Positions 52,471 to 64,000 of a stretch of DNA of 64,000 bases are shown one piece after another. Position 1 is the stretch's first letter. Each line of letters opens with the position of its first letter. The stretch is from contig OENT01000092.1 of the NCBI GenBank assembly GCA_900239685.1, positions 1 through 64,000 of the forward strand, written 5' to 3'. Source of the stretch: Rotaria macrura. Taxonomy: Eukaryota > Rotifera > Eurotatoria > Philodinida > Philodinidae. Position numbers and translations under genes: made by a program. The notes beneath the pieces were generated by a model that saw only the letters and a program-made list of their open reading frames with translations, was not told the DNA's origin and searched no databases.

Positions 52471-54780
52471 AGAAAAAAATAATAGTAAAATGCGTGTTTG
52501 TTAATGCACTGTTTTTATCTAAAGAAGAAAAAAAGCGAAAAGGCCGAATATGACATGATGATGTAGTATGATACAAATTTTTGTTTGCTCACTTCATGTC
52601 GTTTCGTTTCGACCCAATAGAAAAAGCATCGCGAAGTTGTTCGGATGCCAGCGACAACTATTCCTATTCTGCTAATGAGTTCAATGTGGTGTTACCGCTA
52701 AGCTAAGCTATCTCTATCAAATCCTTTATTAACGAAAGTTTCGACTTGTCTAACATAATAATATTTCTTCTGCAAGACTTCAAGCATGGTACGATAGCAT
52801 GTCGAGTTCTTCTCAATGGATGGAATGTCTGTGAATAGTTTTCATAATTGATGAGGTGGTCTAAGAGTTACTCCTATATGTAAAATTTTAGTTTCAAGAT
52901 CTGATACATATGAACTATCATATTAGTTCAGTAGTCAAGCCATAGTCAATGCATCAATAGCTTTAATCTGCTCTTGAAAATTTCAATGACTAGGGTACCG
53001 TATTCATTGCAATGTGAATTTCCTTTCATTTAAAGCACTCCCATGTGACACAATACTTTCCGCCTGCTGCTGTTTGAGTATATATGTGTGCAAAGACGAT
53101 AACTTGCCGTGCATAAACAATGAATAATTACTTAGTAACTTGTACAGGAAACATACTGTATGCTGAAAAAACCTCTGAATAGTTTTGACAGGGATATTCG
53201 CATATAGCTACTGAAGGCTCACGCTTGATACATATCCATTAGAGTTAAGATTAGCGTGAAGATATTAAGATCAATAAATTCCATGTCAACCCTACTGTAG
53301 TATGGGTTCAACTCTTTGAAGACGACCGTAAGTCTAATGAGGCAACCCTTGCGAAAATGCAAAAAATTTTAATTTTTAAGTTGTTTGAGATTTCAAGATG
53401 ATTAATAAGTAGATACGAATTTTCGAGTTCCATATGAATGTTTACTATTATTTGTTGAGCAATTGATTTTTTGGTAAATTATTGATTCAAAATGTTCAAG
53501 GAGTGCATATGCGATTTAGATATCGAACTCGTCTACAAAGCATATTGATTAATAATCATCAAGTATTGGACGATAACTTTATTAAAACACATGCAACATA
53601 TCACAGATGGCTCATAGTAAACGGGACACAAGTTTCTTTCTTTTTAGGGCACTTGACAATACCGTTGGAGATTGGATCTTAGTCTCATTCGATAGAGAAT
53701 TATTCGCTCTAAACAACTATTTACTTTGCATTCAAAATATGTTTTTTCCTGTCGACGAAAAATTACACAGACTGACCGTTACTTAACAGTTGAATTGCAA
53801 TTTCTTATTATTTTCTTGGAAGTCTATAGATTTGTGTCAGTATGTGCTCATCAAGTTTGGTGCTAAATGTAGAGCATTCAGCATCTATAGAAAGAGAATT
53901 TTCTTGTCTATACATCTGAGATCTGTTCGAGACATCTGATAGTGTCGTTCAGTTGCGACAGGCTTGAGATGAACTCTCATATGTATTCTATTTTGAATCT
54001 AATATCAACAAATATGTTTTCAAAATCCAATCGTGCTCTAGTACTGGTTTATTATTATATCATAGGCTACTGAATTTCATCCTGAACAAAATCACGCAAT
54101 ATTCAAAGCAAACAACAAAAATATTTAGATTGCTTCCAATAAAAAAAATGGAAAAGGCCAGTTGGAAAAGGTTTTTGTTGTGTTCTTGTCTAGTCTTTTA
54201 CGTGAAAAAGACTCCTTTTAAATGTTTATTCTAAACTTGCGAAATGTCACAAGATGCAGAACCTCATGAAGCATCTTGGCGACACCACTCGATTTTTCAC
54301 AGAACTGTTATTTGAAAATATTTGTAATAAATATCTCGTTGTCTGACAGTCGCAGTTTGAAGACTTAGAGACTGTTCATCATTGTGATTTGTGGTCGACA
54401 GAAAAAGTCTATTTTGAATAGAAAGAAAACAATTCCACAGAGCGAATACTTATCTATCGAAGTAGTAAAAAATCCAGGTTTCAATTAGTTGGTAAGTGCT
54501 CTAAATAGACGGGAACCTGAAATTCCACTTACTATGAGTCACCCATTATATACATGTACGTAGTATTAATTTCGAATCAATAAACAAATTTTCTCAAGAT
54601 TTTTTTCTATAAGTTATTTAGAGATGCGCTGCATTCAAGTAATGGGAATGGCAAAAATATTTCTATTGTTTTTTTTATTACTAAATAGAGTAGAAACTGA
54701 TCTTCGTCGGTTTGCAGAAGTTTTCTCAAAGTTTTGATTACATTTGGCACTGAATTCAGAGCAAGAAATTGTTGTAAAAG
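52471..54780. other. Intergenic stretch upstream of COPZ
   Basis: AT-rich and without a supported gene. The longest frame (53482-53682, plus) is not recognised. No word island or RNA gene was seen. Confidence 0.4.
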
Positions 54781-54789
54781 TAAAAAATT

Positions 54790-55585
54790 ATATTATAAAA
54801 CGAAAAATCGCTTGAATTTCTTTTGCCCGGCTTTAACGACCATGCAGTGGTAGCTGAACAAATGCAATGAAAACTGATGGAGAATCGAAGAATAAAGGAA
54901 GTAGACAAAGAGACATAAGTTGAAGAGTTCGTTTTTTGTGTTACTTATGTTCGATTTGACGAACAACGGTTCTTATATGCCTAAGAGCTCGACGCTATAG
55001 CATTAAACTAAATAGACCAATTTAAAAGGAATGGAACGTTACCATGAAGAATATTATCCTACATAGTAAAACATCAATAATTTCGATAATAAGGTCTTGT
55101 ACGATAGAATACTAAATTACAATCAAATCTCTTCTCCCATTTCAGAAATAAGATCACTTGGATGTAGAGAATAGTTGTCCAAAGAAGAATAGCAGTTAGA
55201 AAGAGATAGTGAAATAATAAACGTTGAATTCGATTGAGTAAACATCGATGATGGAAAATAAAAATATCTCTCTCAAATCACGATCATGCTATCAGTAGAA
55301 TAGCACATATATATGAAATTCAATTATCCATTTTGTTAGACAAAATCCAGTTAGAGAGAAGATCAAATCGTAACAATACAAATTTAATTCAAATTTAATG
55401 ATCTTATCGATAACTTCATAAATAAGACTCAAATCAATTAAAATCATAACGACATGATTCTTTAAAGCGAATAGTACTGTTCGATCAAAAAATAAACGAC
55501 AGAACATGAATAGAGTACCAAGTAATGATGGTACATCAATAATTAGCATCGTGCAAAAATGGACTGTTGAAAATATTATGATCAT
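54790..55585 (-). pseudogene. Decayed 7TM receptor of a bdelloid orphan family
   Basis: The minus strand begins with a 97-codon frame, with VPSLLGTLFMFCRLFFDRTV then NHVVMILIDLSLIYEVIDKI, like TM1-TM2 of short-N-terminus orphan 7TM proteins common in bdelloids. After WIIEFHIYVLFY the frame shifts, and ERDIFIFHHRCLLNRIQRLL then FHYLFLTAILLWTTILYIQV corresponds to the ER-x-x-LIFH motif after TM3 and to TM4. Farther on, RRALRHIRTVVRQIEHK, a stop, then HKKRTLQLMSLCLLPLFF resembles the third loop (KHRK-MT-QLLSIS) and TM6. At least one frameshift and several stops make it a pseudogene. The family is recalled from pattern, not from a search. Confidence 0.5.
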
Positions 55586-56512
55586 AAGTATTTCACTTCT
55601 ATTAACTTCTCTTGTCTAAGGAATATCTTTTTAAAAGAATCAATACTAAATCTCGAGTATTCTATTTCACTTACTAGTTGCTGATTCATAAGTTCAAAAA
55701 CATTCATATAGAAAAAAATTTATTTGAATACTCGACTCATGATTACTTGCTATCAAAACTTAGAACAGAATATAAGTTAACTTAGAAATGCAACGCCTAT
55801 TTCTTCGATCATTCATGCTGCAAAACTTACTTTGTCCTCTTAATTATGGTAAATTTTAATTTATCTAATTGAAGTCATAATGCTAGTTCAAAGAAATAAA
55901 AATGGTAATTTATCTATTGACTTTCTATGCCCCTTTATGTGTTCTTGTTGTAAATTGATGATTCTTATACATGTACAAGAAATAACGAGCGCAGATACAT
56001 AAATACTTATGTAGAAAAAAGGGGCAACTAAGCTGAGGGCTTCACTATATTTTCTTGTTTAAAAGTAACTTTAAAAGTTTAGCACATTCGTTAACGCTCA
56101 ATATGCAAAAAAGAAACAACAGAAAAGCTCTTATATATCTTCCACAATCAAACGAGTCACATTTCTAGTGAAAGATTAAACATGATTTTAAACCATGAGC
56201 TTCTCTGTTTCAACCCATGAAAATTTTGGAGATATGATGGATGTAAGTCGACTATCTAATCACAAAGTGACTCATTAGTATCAGTCAAAGTTTAAATTAT
56301 CATCTTTAATTTTATGTTACGATAGATGATTGGTAAAGTTCATGAAGAAATCGACTTTTCTGTGACTGAGTGACAAGTATATGAATATGTATAACATCAT
56401 TTTTGTAAGCAATCCGTATATTCTTATTTTGTATCTAATGCAAAAGTTTATTCCTATTTTTTTAAATACACACGCTACAATAATTTTGAAATTTGAAAAA
56501 GAAAACAGAAAC
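55586..56512. other. Intergenic stretch downstream of APEH
   Basis: AT-rich DNA without recognised features between the receptor pseudogene and the APEH stop codon. Confidence 0.45.
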
Positions 56513-59500
56513 TTATGATGACGATGAATTTAAATGTTCATGAATAAAAAGAATCGTATTTATAAAGCAATCACTAGCACATGTCGTTTCACTCAGTGCA
56601 TGATTACTATCATAAACATATAATCTCGTTGGAATTTTGTTCGCTTTCAAGCATTCGTAATAGCGTAGACCAAGACTATATGGTACGCGTTTATCTTTCT
56701 TGCCTAATTGTAATAAAACTGGAGTTTTTATTCGATCCATAAGACGTATCGATGATCTTTCAATGAGATATGTCACAAGTGATGCATCGGCGAAACGATT
56801 ACGTCCTGTTTGAAAATCAAAAGATGCATTGACGGATTGAGCTAAAGCCCAGTCAGGTATATCTGATGTGGCATAAAGATGAAGAAGATCAGTAACTGGA
56901 TTTCTTAGAGCAGCAACCGCATAGTCATTGGGATACTCTCCAATAAGACGACCTATAATGACCCCTGCATGTGATCCACCTACAAGTATAACTGGTCGAC
57001 TTGGTTCAGTATATTCTAGACAACGTCGTATAGCTGCATGACAATCTTGAACATCCGTTTTTGATATGTTACCCAATAATTTATCGATTGAACCTAAAAT
57101 ACGAGGAAATTAGTTTTTTTTTCTGTTGAAATTTTCTTTTATTTACTTTGTCCGAAGCCAATAGAACCTCGATAATTAACAATAAGCATATCAAAACCTA
57201 ATGCAACATATGCAATGACACCAATGTAGTAGTTCACTATAAACAATAAATTAATCATATATTTTATTGATGAAAACATTCATTGATAACTCACTTGGAA
57301 CACATGAATTCGGTCCACCATGTATTAATACCATCAATGGTCTTTTCGAATTCGGATCACACACATGAACATATATCGATTCCACAGGTATTGATTCATT
57401 ATCGGGAAAGAATCGATCAAGACACCATTGTATATTATGTTTTTCTTCTTTTTTAAATTCATGTTCAACAATTAAATACCAATCAGTTTCGTCCTGATTT
57501 TTCTTGTTTAATTTGTTTAAGTCAAATACATATAAACGAAAAGGTGTTCGACAATCAACAACATTTGCCGCAACATAATGGTCAAATATAGCAAGGCCAA
57601 TAACCGAAGTATTAACACCTAATGGTGAATCAAGTGATACCATCTTTTGTTCGGTAAAATCATAAATATAAAGAACATTTCGTGAACCACACAATGAAGG
57701 TAGAAGAAGATAGCGTCCATCGGTAGAAAAGCATCGAAGTGGAGGTGATCCGTAAAGACCTTTGAATTGTGTATCCCATTCTGCTGTAAACAGAGCAGCA
57801 TTTGTATTTGAATAGTTAACGCTAAAAATAAATATTAGGTCTACGTGAAGAATATGAAGTTCATATAAAACAAAAATAAAAATGATGCCCTTTTCTTTCT
57901 TTATTTTATTTATCTCTATGATTTTAAAAATTGATTAACGATAAAATTGAACGTGAAAGTGAACTATTTTATTAAAAAGAAATAAAACTACACATAGTAA
58001 AACCTTTGAACTAAGTTTCTATTTTGCAAAGAAATCTTAGGAAAGTTTAGTTTACTTGAGTATTAGTTCTTTTCAGATGTTTCGGTATATGTTAGATTAC
58101 TATAGATTAATTTTACTGAAATTCATTAAAATATAATGATTAAATGTGAAATTTACGTAAGTAAAAATAAAGTTGACTACGCTAACAAAAATATCTATAG
58201 AAATAAACATTATAGCCATCAGTCAAATTGACATACTTAGGCTTTGATCTGTCAATCTCTTAATTCGATCTCAAGTGATATATGACAATGTATCACTTGA
58301 GCCAGTTAGACTAAGCAAAGAACTTAGATGATTAGCAAGATCATTTTTCAGAGAAAAAATTCTCAAAATAGGAACTAAAACTGTTATCATGGGATACTGG
58401 ATAGTCAAATACAATACTTAAGACTTTTTTACTGGGAAATCATATGTATACTAAGTACATTTTTATGCTACAAGTACATTTGCTTTTATTTTCTGATAGT
58501 AGTCGATTACTAAATAGTACTGAGTACAAATTTATTTAAATATTAGTACTTAGCACAAGTGTACTTGATCATCATGACTTATTTGTTGTCTTGCTTTTCC
58601 GTTCATGAATAGATTTTTAAATGTGATATGATAAAATATGCCTTAAAAATGGTTATTTCTATTCTGATAAGATGAGTGATAGATTCAACTGTCTTGAGCT
58701 CGAACTGTTCATCAACTTAACTGCTCATAGAGTTACACACTATTAGGAGCACAAACGCGCTTATAGTATTCACATAAATGCTAGTCGTACCCTCGGGGAT
58801 GTTAGTAGTATGCTTACGCATGAGGTTTGAGTGTAGAATACAGAGGTCCAACCAAGCAGTCTGGCCTGTCTAGTTTCATTCTGTGAGAGGAATTTTTTAT
58901 CACATGCATTAATTTTATGTTTAAAGAATTGATTCAAATGAGTTAGATCTCAATGATGGGATTTGAATAGGAAGGGTTACAAAAAATAATTGAGAAAAAA
59001 ATATTTACGAATGACTCTAACTATCCAATCTACTAGGAATATTCCAGTTTATTGACATGAAAAACGGGATCGATACGTCATGAAACTGACCCCCAAGAGT
59101 AATATTTTTGTACGAAAAGTGATTTCATGCATTTCGAAAGGGGTTATTGGAAAACTTTGACTCTTGTGTATCTTTTCGCAGTAGACTCGGATTATTTCAT
59201 TCAGTTCATAGATACTTTAAATCTGATGGTTGAAGGTAATCAGTTCTACTTAACTGACGGTATGTTAATGATGATCTGAGTTGTCATATAGTCTGATGGA
59301 GATGTTTTAGCACGTTGAATATTTCTGTGTCGATAACTTTATTTTTTTAAATATCCATATTTTTCAATTCATATTAAATGTAGAAAAGAAGCGTACACCG
59401 TCTAAGTCATTACTGTATAAGTATCTCATTACATTTAACAAACTATTTTTACGCTAATCGATTTTTGCTAGGAAGCCATCACTTCCACGAAGAAGTTTCC

Positions 59501-61766
59501 TTAGAGTAAAATATTACGCTTTCCTAGTCTAATTTTAATTAACGAGCAACGGAAAACAAACTGATTTCTAATGCTAGAAATTAAGAGAAATCACTAGAAA
59601 TCATAGATATCAAGAAATCAGTGTGTTCCGGCTTGCCAGCGAGCGAAATCTCTCTGTCGGTCAAAATTTTGGTTCTATTCTAATTCTTACTACGTGTGGT
59701 ACATAGATAAGAATGGAACACCACTCTGTAGCAAACAATTTTACATATCTTCTTGAATTTTCACATCAGAAAATGTTCACTATTGACTGTGATCTAAATT
59801 GACCCGTTAACTGATTGAGCTTTCTATAATACTAAATAATATCCTATTCTTATTACTCTATAGGCTTAAAAAAATAGACAGACCTTACCAGGCAGGCAGG
59901 ACAGACCGAGAAAATGCCAGCCTGGTTGGACCTCTGGTAGGATGCATCTTTATAACTAACACTTCTAGTTCATTAACATTCACACGTTAGCCATACCGAC
60001 ACTCTTACCCAGATTCAAATAATTTGACTCGAATTAAATTCGAACTACATTTATTAAGTGTAAATGACTCCTATTTATACTCGCTATACTCATGCTTACT
60101 TGTCCGATTTCTGACTCGTATCTGGGAAATCCTGATTAATTTGCATATTAATATTTCTATGAAGAATAAAAATTTCATATCAAAATATTTCCATGTACTC
60201 AACTACCTAATTTATAAATTAATCTGTGTATGGAGACTTGAAGAGAACTGTCGATTTGGTTGATTTTAATCATTAGTTATCAAGTTTTCTTTTATGATTC
60301 TCATGATCTTATTAATTTTTTCTTGAAAATTTCACCGTCCTTGATACTGCAAATGAATTAAATATTAGGCTCGAGTCTACAATTTATTTGAACATCCTAA
60401 CTGATACAAATGAAACGATATAGAAACTAATCGAACTATCACATTTCTAATTATCGATTATGCAAGAAATCATATTTTTATTCGCTCTCTCAGCAGTAAC
60501 CTTTAGAAATAATGCTCACGGCTTGTTGTCTGATCATTACAGAAATTTGCGTGATTCTATACAGATGTTTACATCCATTTGAAATGACGATTTGACTCTG
60601 TTAAATTAACTATGTTTCGATAACAGAAACTTCACTAGATAAATTGATTTCCGCTACTTTAAAGTATGCCCATATGCAATTTTCTCAACAGTAAAGCAAA
60701 CTTTTTAGTAGAAAACAATCTTTTTCTAAAAGATGGTCATATGCCCGTTGATATCACAGAATTACGTTACTTACTTATCTACTCGATCGATAAGAATTTT
60801 TTCTTGTTTTGTTTCAGTATTAAACAGTACCAATCGTTTGCATTGAGCATGTGCTCGATAAACATCGGATTGAACATATACAAATTCATTATCACTGTTT
60901 GGTAAATGTCTTGGAAATAATCGACAAAATTGATCGAATTCAGTCATTTGTGTCCATTCATTAGTACGCCAATTACATTTAAACAAAGCTGATGATCGAT
61001 TTTCACAATAGATTAAACCCAATCGATAGGGTTCAATACGAAATGCAACTAAAATAAGTTCATCCGGATTGTTTGTCCATGTGCATTGACCAAAATATAG
61101 ATCTTTCGGTTGATTTTCAATTAATTTAACTTGTTTTGTATCAACATCCAAAATACAAACGACACATGTTTCAAATGTTTCCATTTGTTCACCCCAATTT
61201 TCTCTATAGACACTAGAAGGTTCTCCGAGTTCATCAAGTTTATCAGCTGTAAAATATGACTTTAATGGTTTACGTTTCTCTTCAGCAGTAAAAACCAATC
61301 GACGTGAATCTGAACTCCACTGAAAAAAACTTGCATAAGCATTTTTTGGTAAAATTTTTCCATGTGGTGATATTTTAGTATCATTAATATCATAACCAAA
61401 TATCAAATGTTCATCGTGCCATATCTGTACGTATTGTAATTCTTGTTCACCTTTCGTTTCTTTTGTTACTAGCGCAAGATATTGACCATTAGGTGAAGCA
61501 AGACGATGTACAATATGTTTATCAATTGGTGTCACATTGCTTGTAAACAAAAGTTGACGATTTTTCAATGAATAAGTATATGAACGTGTGTAAGCTACAT
61601 CTTCCAGTTTAACAAGATCCATGGTTGAAAAATAAGGTGTTAAATGAAGAATTTCATCATAGGAATCTTGACGACAAGATTCAATATCCGATAGTGTTGG
61701 TTGACCAGCATAATGACGGTATGCTTCAATAGCTGATGTTAAGATTTTGTTTTCTGTTGTTGTCAT
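56513..61766 (-). CDS. APEH: Acylaminoacyl-peptidase (acyl-peptide hydrolase, S9C prolyl-oligopeptidase family)
   Basis: APEH is a cytosolic serine peptidase that removes N-acylated amino acids from short peptides. Four exons (61766-60775, 57821-57295, 57236-57147, 57093-56513) join in phase to 729 residues (human 732). Exons 1-2 encode the N-terminal beta-propeller, with segments such as NAYASFFQWSSDSRRLVFTA and GLYGSPPLRCFSTDGRYLLL. The hydrolase domain begins near LMVLIHGGPN (oxyanion region), followed by LIVNYRGSIGFGQ. The catalytic triad is S577 in GGSHAG, D670 in LGKKDKRVP and H701 in SNHALSE; human has GGSHGG at the serine. RNPVTDLL, SDIPDW and IKTPVLLQLGKKD are further signatures. Intron 1 is 2.95 kb; the others are about 55-60 bp. 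An AG acceptor lies 7 nt before the ATG. Confidence 0.95.
58435..58575. repeat. Iterated-word island, word TAGTACT/AAGTACA
   Basis: About 140 bp within APEH intron 1. Copies include ACTAAGTACATTT, ACAAGTACATTT, AAATAGTACTGAGTACAAA, TTAGTACTTAGCACAAG and TGTACTTG, in both orientations with GTAC at the centre of each. Non-coding. Confidence 0.55.
58841..59936. mobile_element. 1.1-kb element with 14-bp terminal inverted repeats CAGAGGTCCAACCA
   Basis: CAGAGGTCCAACCA at 58841-58854 is repeated exactly in reverse at 59923-59936. Next to both ends are further palindromic words (GTCTGGCCTGTC on the left; CAGGCAGGCAGGACAGACC and GCCAGCCTGG on the right). No transposase frame is present and no clear target duplication flanks it. 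It lies inside APEH intron 1, so it is removed by splicing if transcribed. Confidence 0.65.
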
Positions 61767-61785
61767 TTTTGATCTGAAAAGTAAT
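61767..61785 (-). other. Splice acceptor 7 nt before APEH start codon
   Basis: The minus strand reads AATTACTTTTCAG, then ATCAAAA and ATG. The pyrimidine tract and AG form a good acceptor with a 7-nt leader, as expected for spliced-leader addition or a 5' UTR intron. Confidence 0.5.
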
Positions 61786-64000
61786 TTGAGTGTAAAGAAT
61801 CACTTGACAGAATAAGCATAGGAAGATACCCGGTTCAAATTTTGTCTCAATCTCTAGGACGAATGATTTACTTGAGATTTCTTGCAGCTGTCAATAGAGT
61901 CAGACAGCAACATATATCTCATTTATGGTCGCAGTGTTTCTATTGACTGATAAATTATTAAAGAAGCGTCCTGAGAGTTAGTTCAGTTTCATTTGGATTT
62001 TTTTCTGGTAAAAAGATATTTTCCATTTCAGTGTCATAACTTAGGAATTACTTCGAAGCATCGATATAATTATTAACAACAGAACTTGAAATCTATTTTT
62101 CAGTCAATCAGTTTTTTGTGATTCCTCTGTGAAAAGCTTTAGAAGAAGACATTAGAAAACAATGTCCAAATTACGACTCCATTTGGAATAAAATAATTAT
62201 CCAGTTATAAGATTGCCTTTTCTGTATTTGCATTACACTTGCTATGTTCGGATCTTTTACACATGCTGTATTTCGACTTGTAAGTCAACTGCACAAAAAT
62301 TAAAAACTTTTCTCACATAATTGGCGATGCATTTAAATGTCGCAGCATAGATGCACCAAACGTTTCGGGTAGCGTAGTGGTTCGTCATGAGCTCTGTGTA
62401 CATAACTGAATCTAGTTTGGCTCCATCTTGTATCTGGACATCATATTGTTGAAGCTTAAACTGAAGCCCTTTTTGAAGAATTCGGTTGATAAAAGATGGA
62501 ATTCATAGCATTTTCATTCTGTTTTTCAAAGACTGTTGCAAGAAGTGTAGCAAGTCTCATCGATAGTGTTAGATACATTTTCAAGTGTGTGTCAGTATTC
62601 CCAAGAATGTCGACATCATCCTAAGAACAGGAATTAACATCATCCGAAATGCTGTTAGTACAAATATCAGTTTAAAGACTCACGAGTAAGATTCGCAGAT
62701 GAAATATATGAATTTGAGGGTATATATGAAGAATTTTTTAAAATCACTTTCTAGCTGAATGATAAACCGGATCGACTGATACTTGTCATACATTAGAAAA
62801 GGAGCTCTCCATATCGATACTGGCAGGATAATGTAAATACTCTATTGAATAATGTTTTTGTTCATTTAAAAAAAATGAATATTTGAGTATTTAAAATAGA
62901 TTTCCCACTAATGTTGCTACGAAATGAGGAATGGAAACGAAAAGATACAACTAGACCATGCTCGAGCCTTAATAGGTATATATTCTTACAGAACAGCTCA
63001 GAATCAATTTTTAGCTCAAGACAAATTAAAAAACACGATAAAATGCATTTAACAACATAGAAAACTACATGCTTTCTCACAATTTACAGTACAATTCATT
63101 TTTCATCTCACAGAGTGCTACCAAAGTGAAAACTGCGTACCTCGTTTGACTTTTATTGAGTCAACAGCATAATAAAATAGAGTTCCATTCCTCAAATCAT
63201 CGCGCTATCAAAAATCTGCAATTCTAAGGCAGGTTTCCTTTGTGATAGTTACGACTATCATAAGAACTACTGGTTTTTGACTTTCGACTTGAAACGCAAA
63301 ATGGAAGCAGATCTTGAGGTAAATAACTTCATCAGTCTAGTTTGGGATATTCTAATTGCTTGAATGATACGATGAACATTTTATTAGAATTTGTTTGTTT
63401 GCTTTAATAGTGCTAAAATATACTGACAGGTCGATTCATAGAAAAGTGTTGAATGATGTAACATACTTGTGATTCATTTTTCTCAATGTCACTGTTTCTA
63501 ATAGAATTTCTTAAGTCGGAATTTTCGAAAATACTTCTTTCAAAAGAGGATCAAAACGTTGTGTTGAACAATTTTGCAAAAATGTCTCATCTTGATAGTC
63601 AAAATTCCAGATCTGGGCAACATGGTACCTTACGAATAGTTTATTGGAATCGAAAAGATTTACCTATTTACAGCTCAAAAGCAATCAATTCATCAGCAGT
63701 GAGACTATTCTTCTCATCAGTTAGAATAAAAAGATGAAGCTTCGCTTAATTATCGCAACGTACTTAAGTATAAAATTTGGTTCCTTCTCATATGCATCAT
63801 TCTGCATAATCCATGAGTTTCTCCTGACGTTGATGTAAATTTGGGTTATAGTAATTCATATGATCGGTTGATGATTACAAATTTTATCCCAGAGATCTAT
63901 TCAAAATTGTTACTGCTTTAAAAGGTTGAGAAAAAGAAACAAATTCACTTAAATGTTAAACGTCGATACAGTACATTGTAGGACAATGATTAATCGATCG
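61786..64000. other. Intergenic stretch upstream of APEH
   Basis: Only short unassigned frames (up to 83 codons at 63486-63737) are present. No promoter motif, RNA gene or repeat was recognised. Confidence 0.4.

Larger units (their letters stand above)
57822..60774 (-). other. Oversized APEH intron 1 (2953 bp) hosting repeats
   Basis: GTAAGTAACG donor and CTATTTTTAG-type acceptor join ILIDRVDN to VNYSNTNAALFTAEW, continuous in the beta-propeller. Within the intron are a TAGTACT word island (58435-58575) and a 1096-bp inverted-repeat element (58841-59936). Together these account for a large part of its excess length. Confidence 0.8.

Overview
The window is AT-rich animal nuclear DNA. It most likely comes from a bdelloid rotifer (Rotaria- or Adineta-like), although the species cannot be fixed from the sequence. 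The reasons are: many very short introns (mostly about 45-65 bp) with GT-AG ends; conserved metazoan housekeeping and ciliary genes; a degenerate F-box/leucine-rich family and rhodopsin-like receptors of types that are expanded in bdelloids; and 3' splice acceptors placed 0-22 nt before several start codons, as expected for spliced-leader trans-splicing. About 60 percent of the window has no recognisable gene.

Layout. 1-12.5 kb: no convincing gene; a patchwork of repeat islands and a 133-bp-arm palindrome. 12.58-14.55 kb (+): a secreted right-handed beta-helix protein carrying one in-frame stop. 14.6-22.8 kb: gene-poor, with a degenerate tandem satellite at 17.4-19.85 kb and an assembly gap. 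22.85-27.57 kb (-): complete 15-exon CFAP91 (ciliary calmodulin- and spoke-associated complex). 28.6-30.6 kb (-): a two-exon rhodopsin-like receptor. 30.7-32.0 kb (-): a mucin-like single-pass membrane protein. 32-42 kb: a graveyard of receptor, Tudor-like and F-box/LRR remnants invaded by palindromic elements. 42.4-52.5 kb (-): a tight head-to-tail cluster of DCXR (L-xylulose reductase), CLN3 (battenin) and COPZ (zeta-COP), separated by only 114 and 145 bp. 54.8-55.6 kb (-): a decayed 7TM receptor. 56.5-61.8 kb (-): complete APEH (acylaminoacyl-peptidase), whose 2.95-kb first intron holds a 1.1-kb inverted-repeat element.

Five multi-exon genes (CFAP91, DCXR, CLN3, COPZ, APEH) were rebuilt exon by exon. 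In each the reading frame closes exactly and the protein has close to the length of its human orthologue. They serve general cell functions (cilia, carbonyl/xylulose metabolism, lysosome, COPI transport, N-acetyl-peptide turnover) and are not an obvious pathway. The DCXR-CLN3-COPZ spacing is compatible with polycistronic transcription.

The most unusual feature is a set of at least a dozen islands of roughly 120-1100 bp. Each is built from many imperfect copies of its own short, mostly self-complementary word (GGATCCGATC, AAGATCTGAT, TTCCGG, CGTATACGG, CAACTAG, TATACCACTA, TAGTACT, GAATTCC and others). Several of these islands share CCCAGG...CCTGGG ends while their interiors are unrelated. They sit between genes, inside pseudogenes and inside the few oversized introns.
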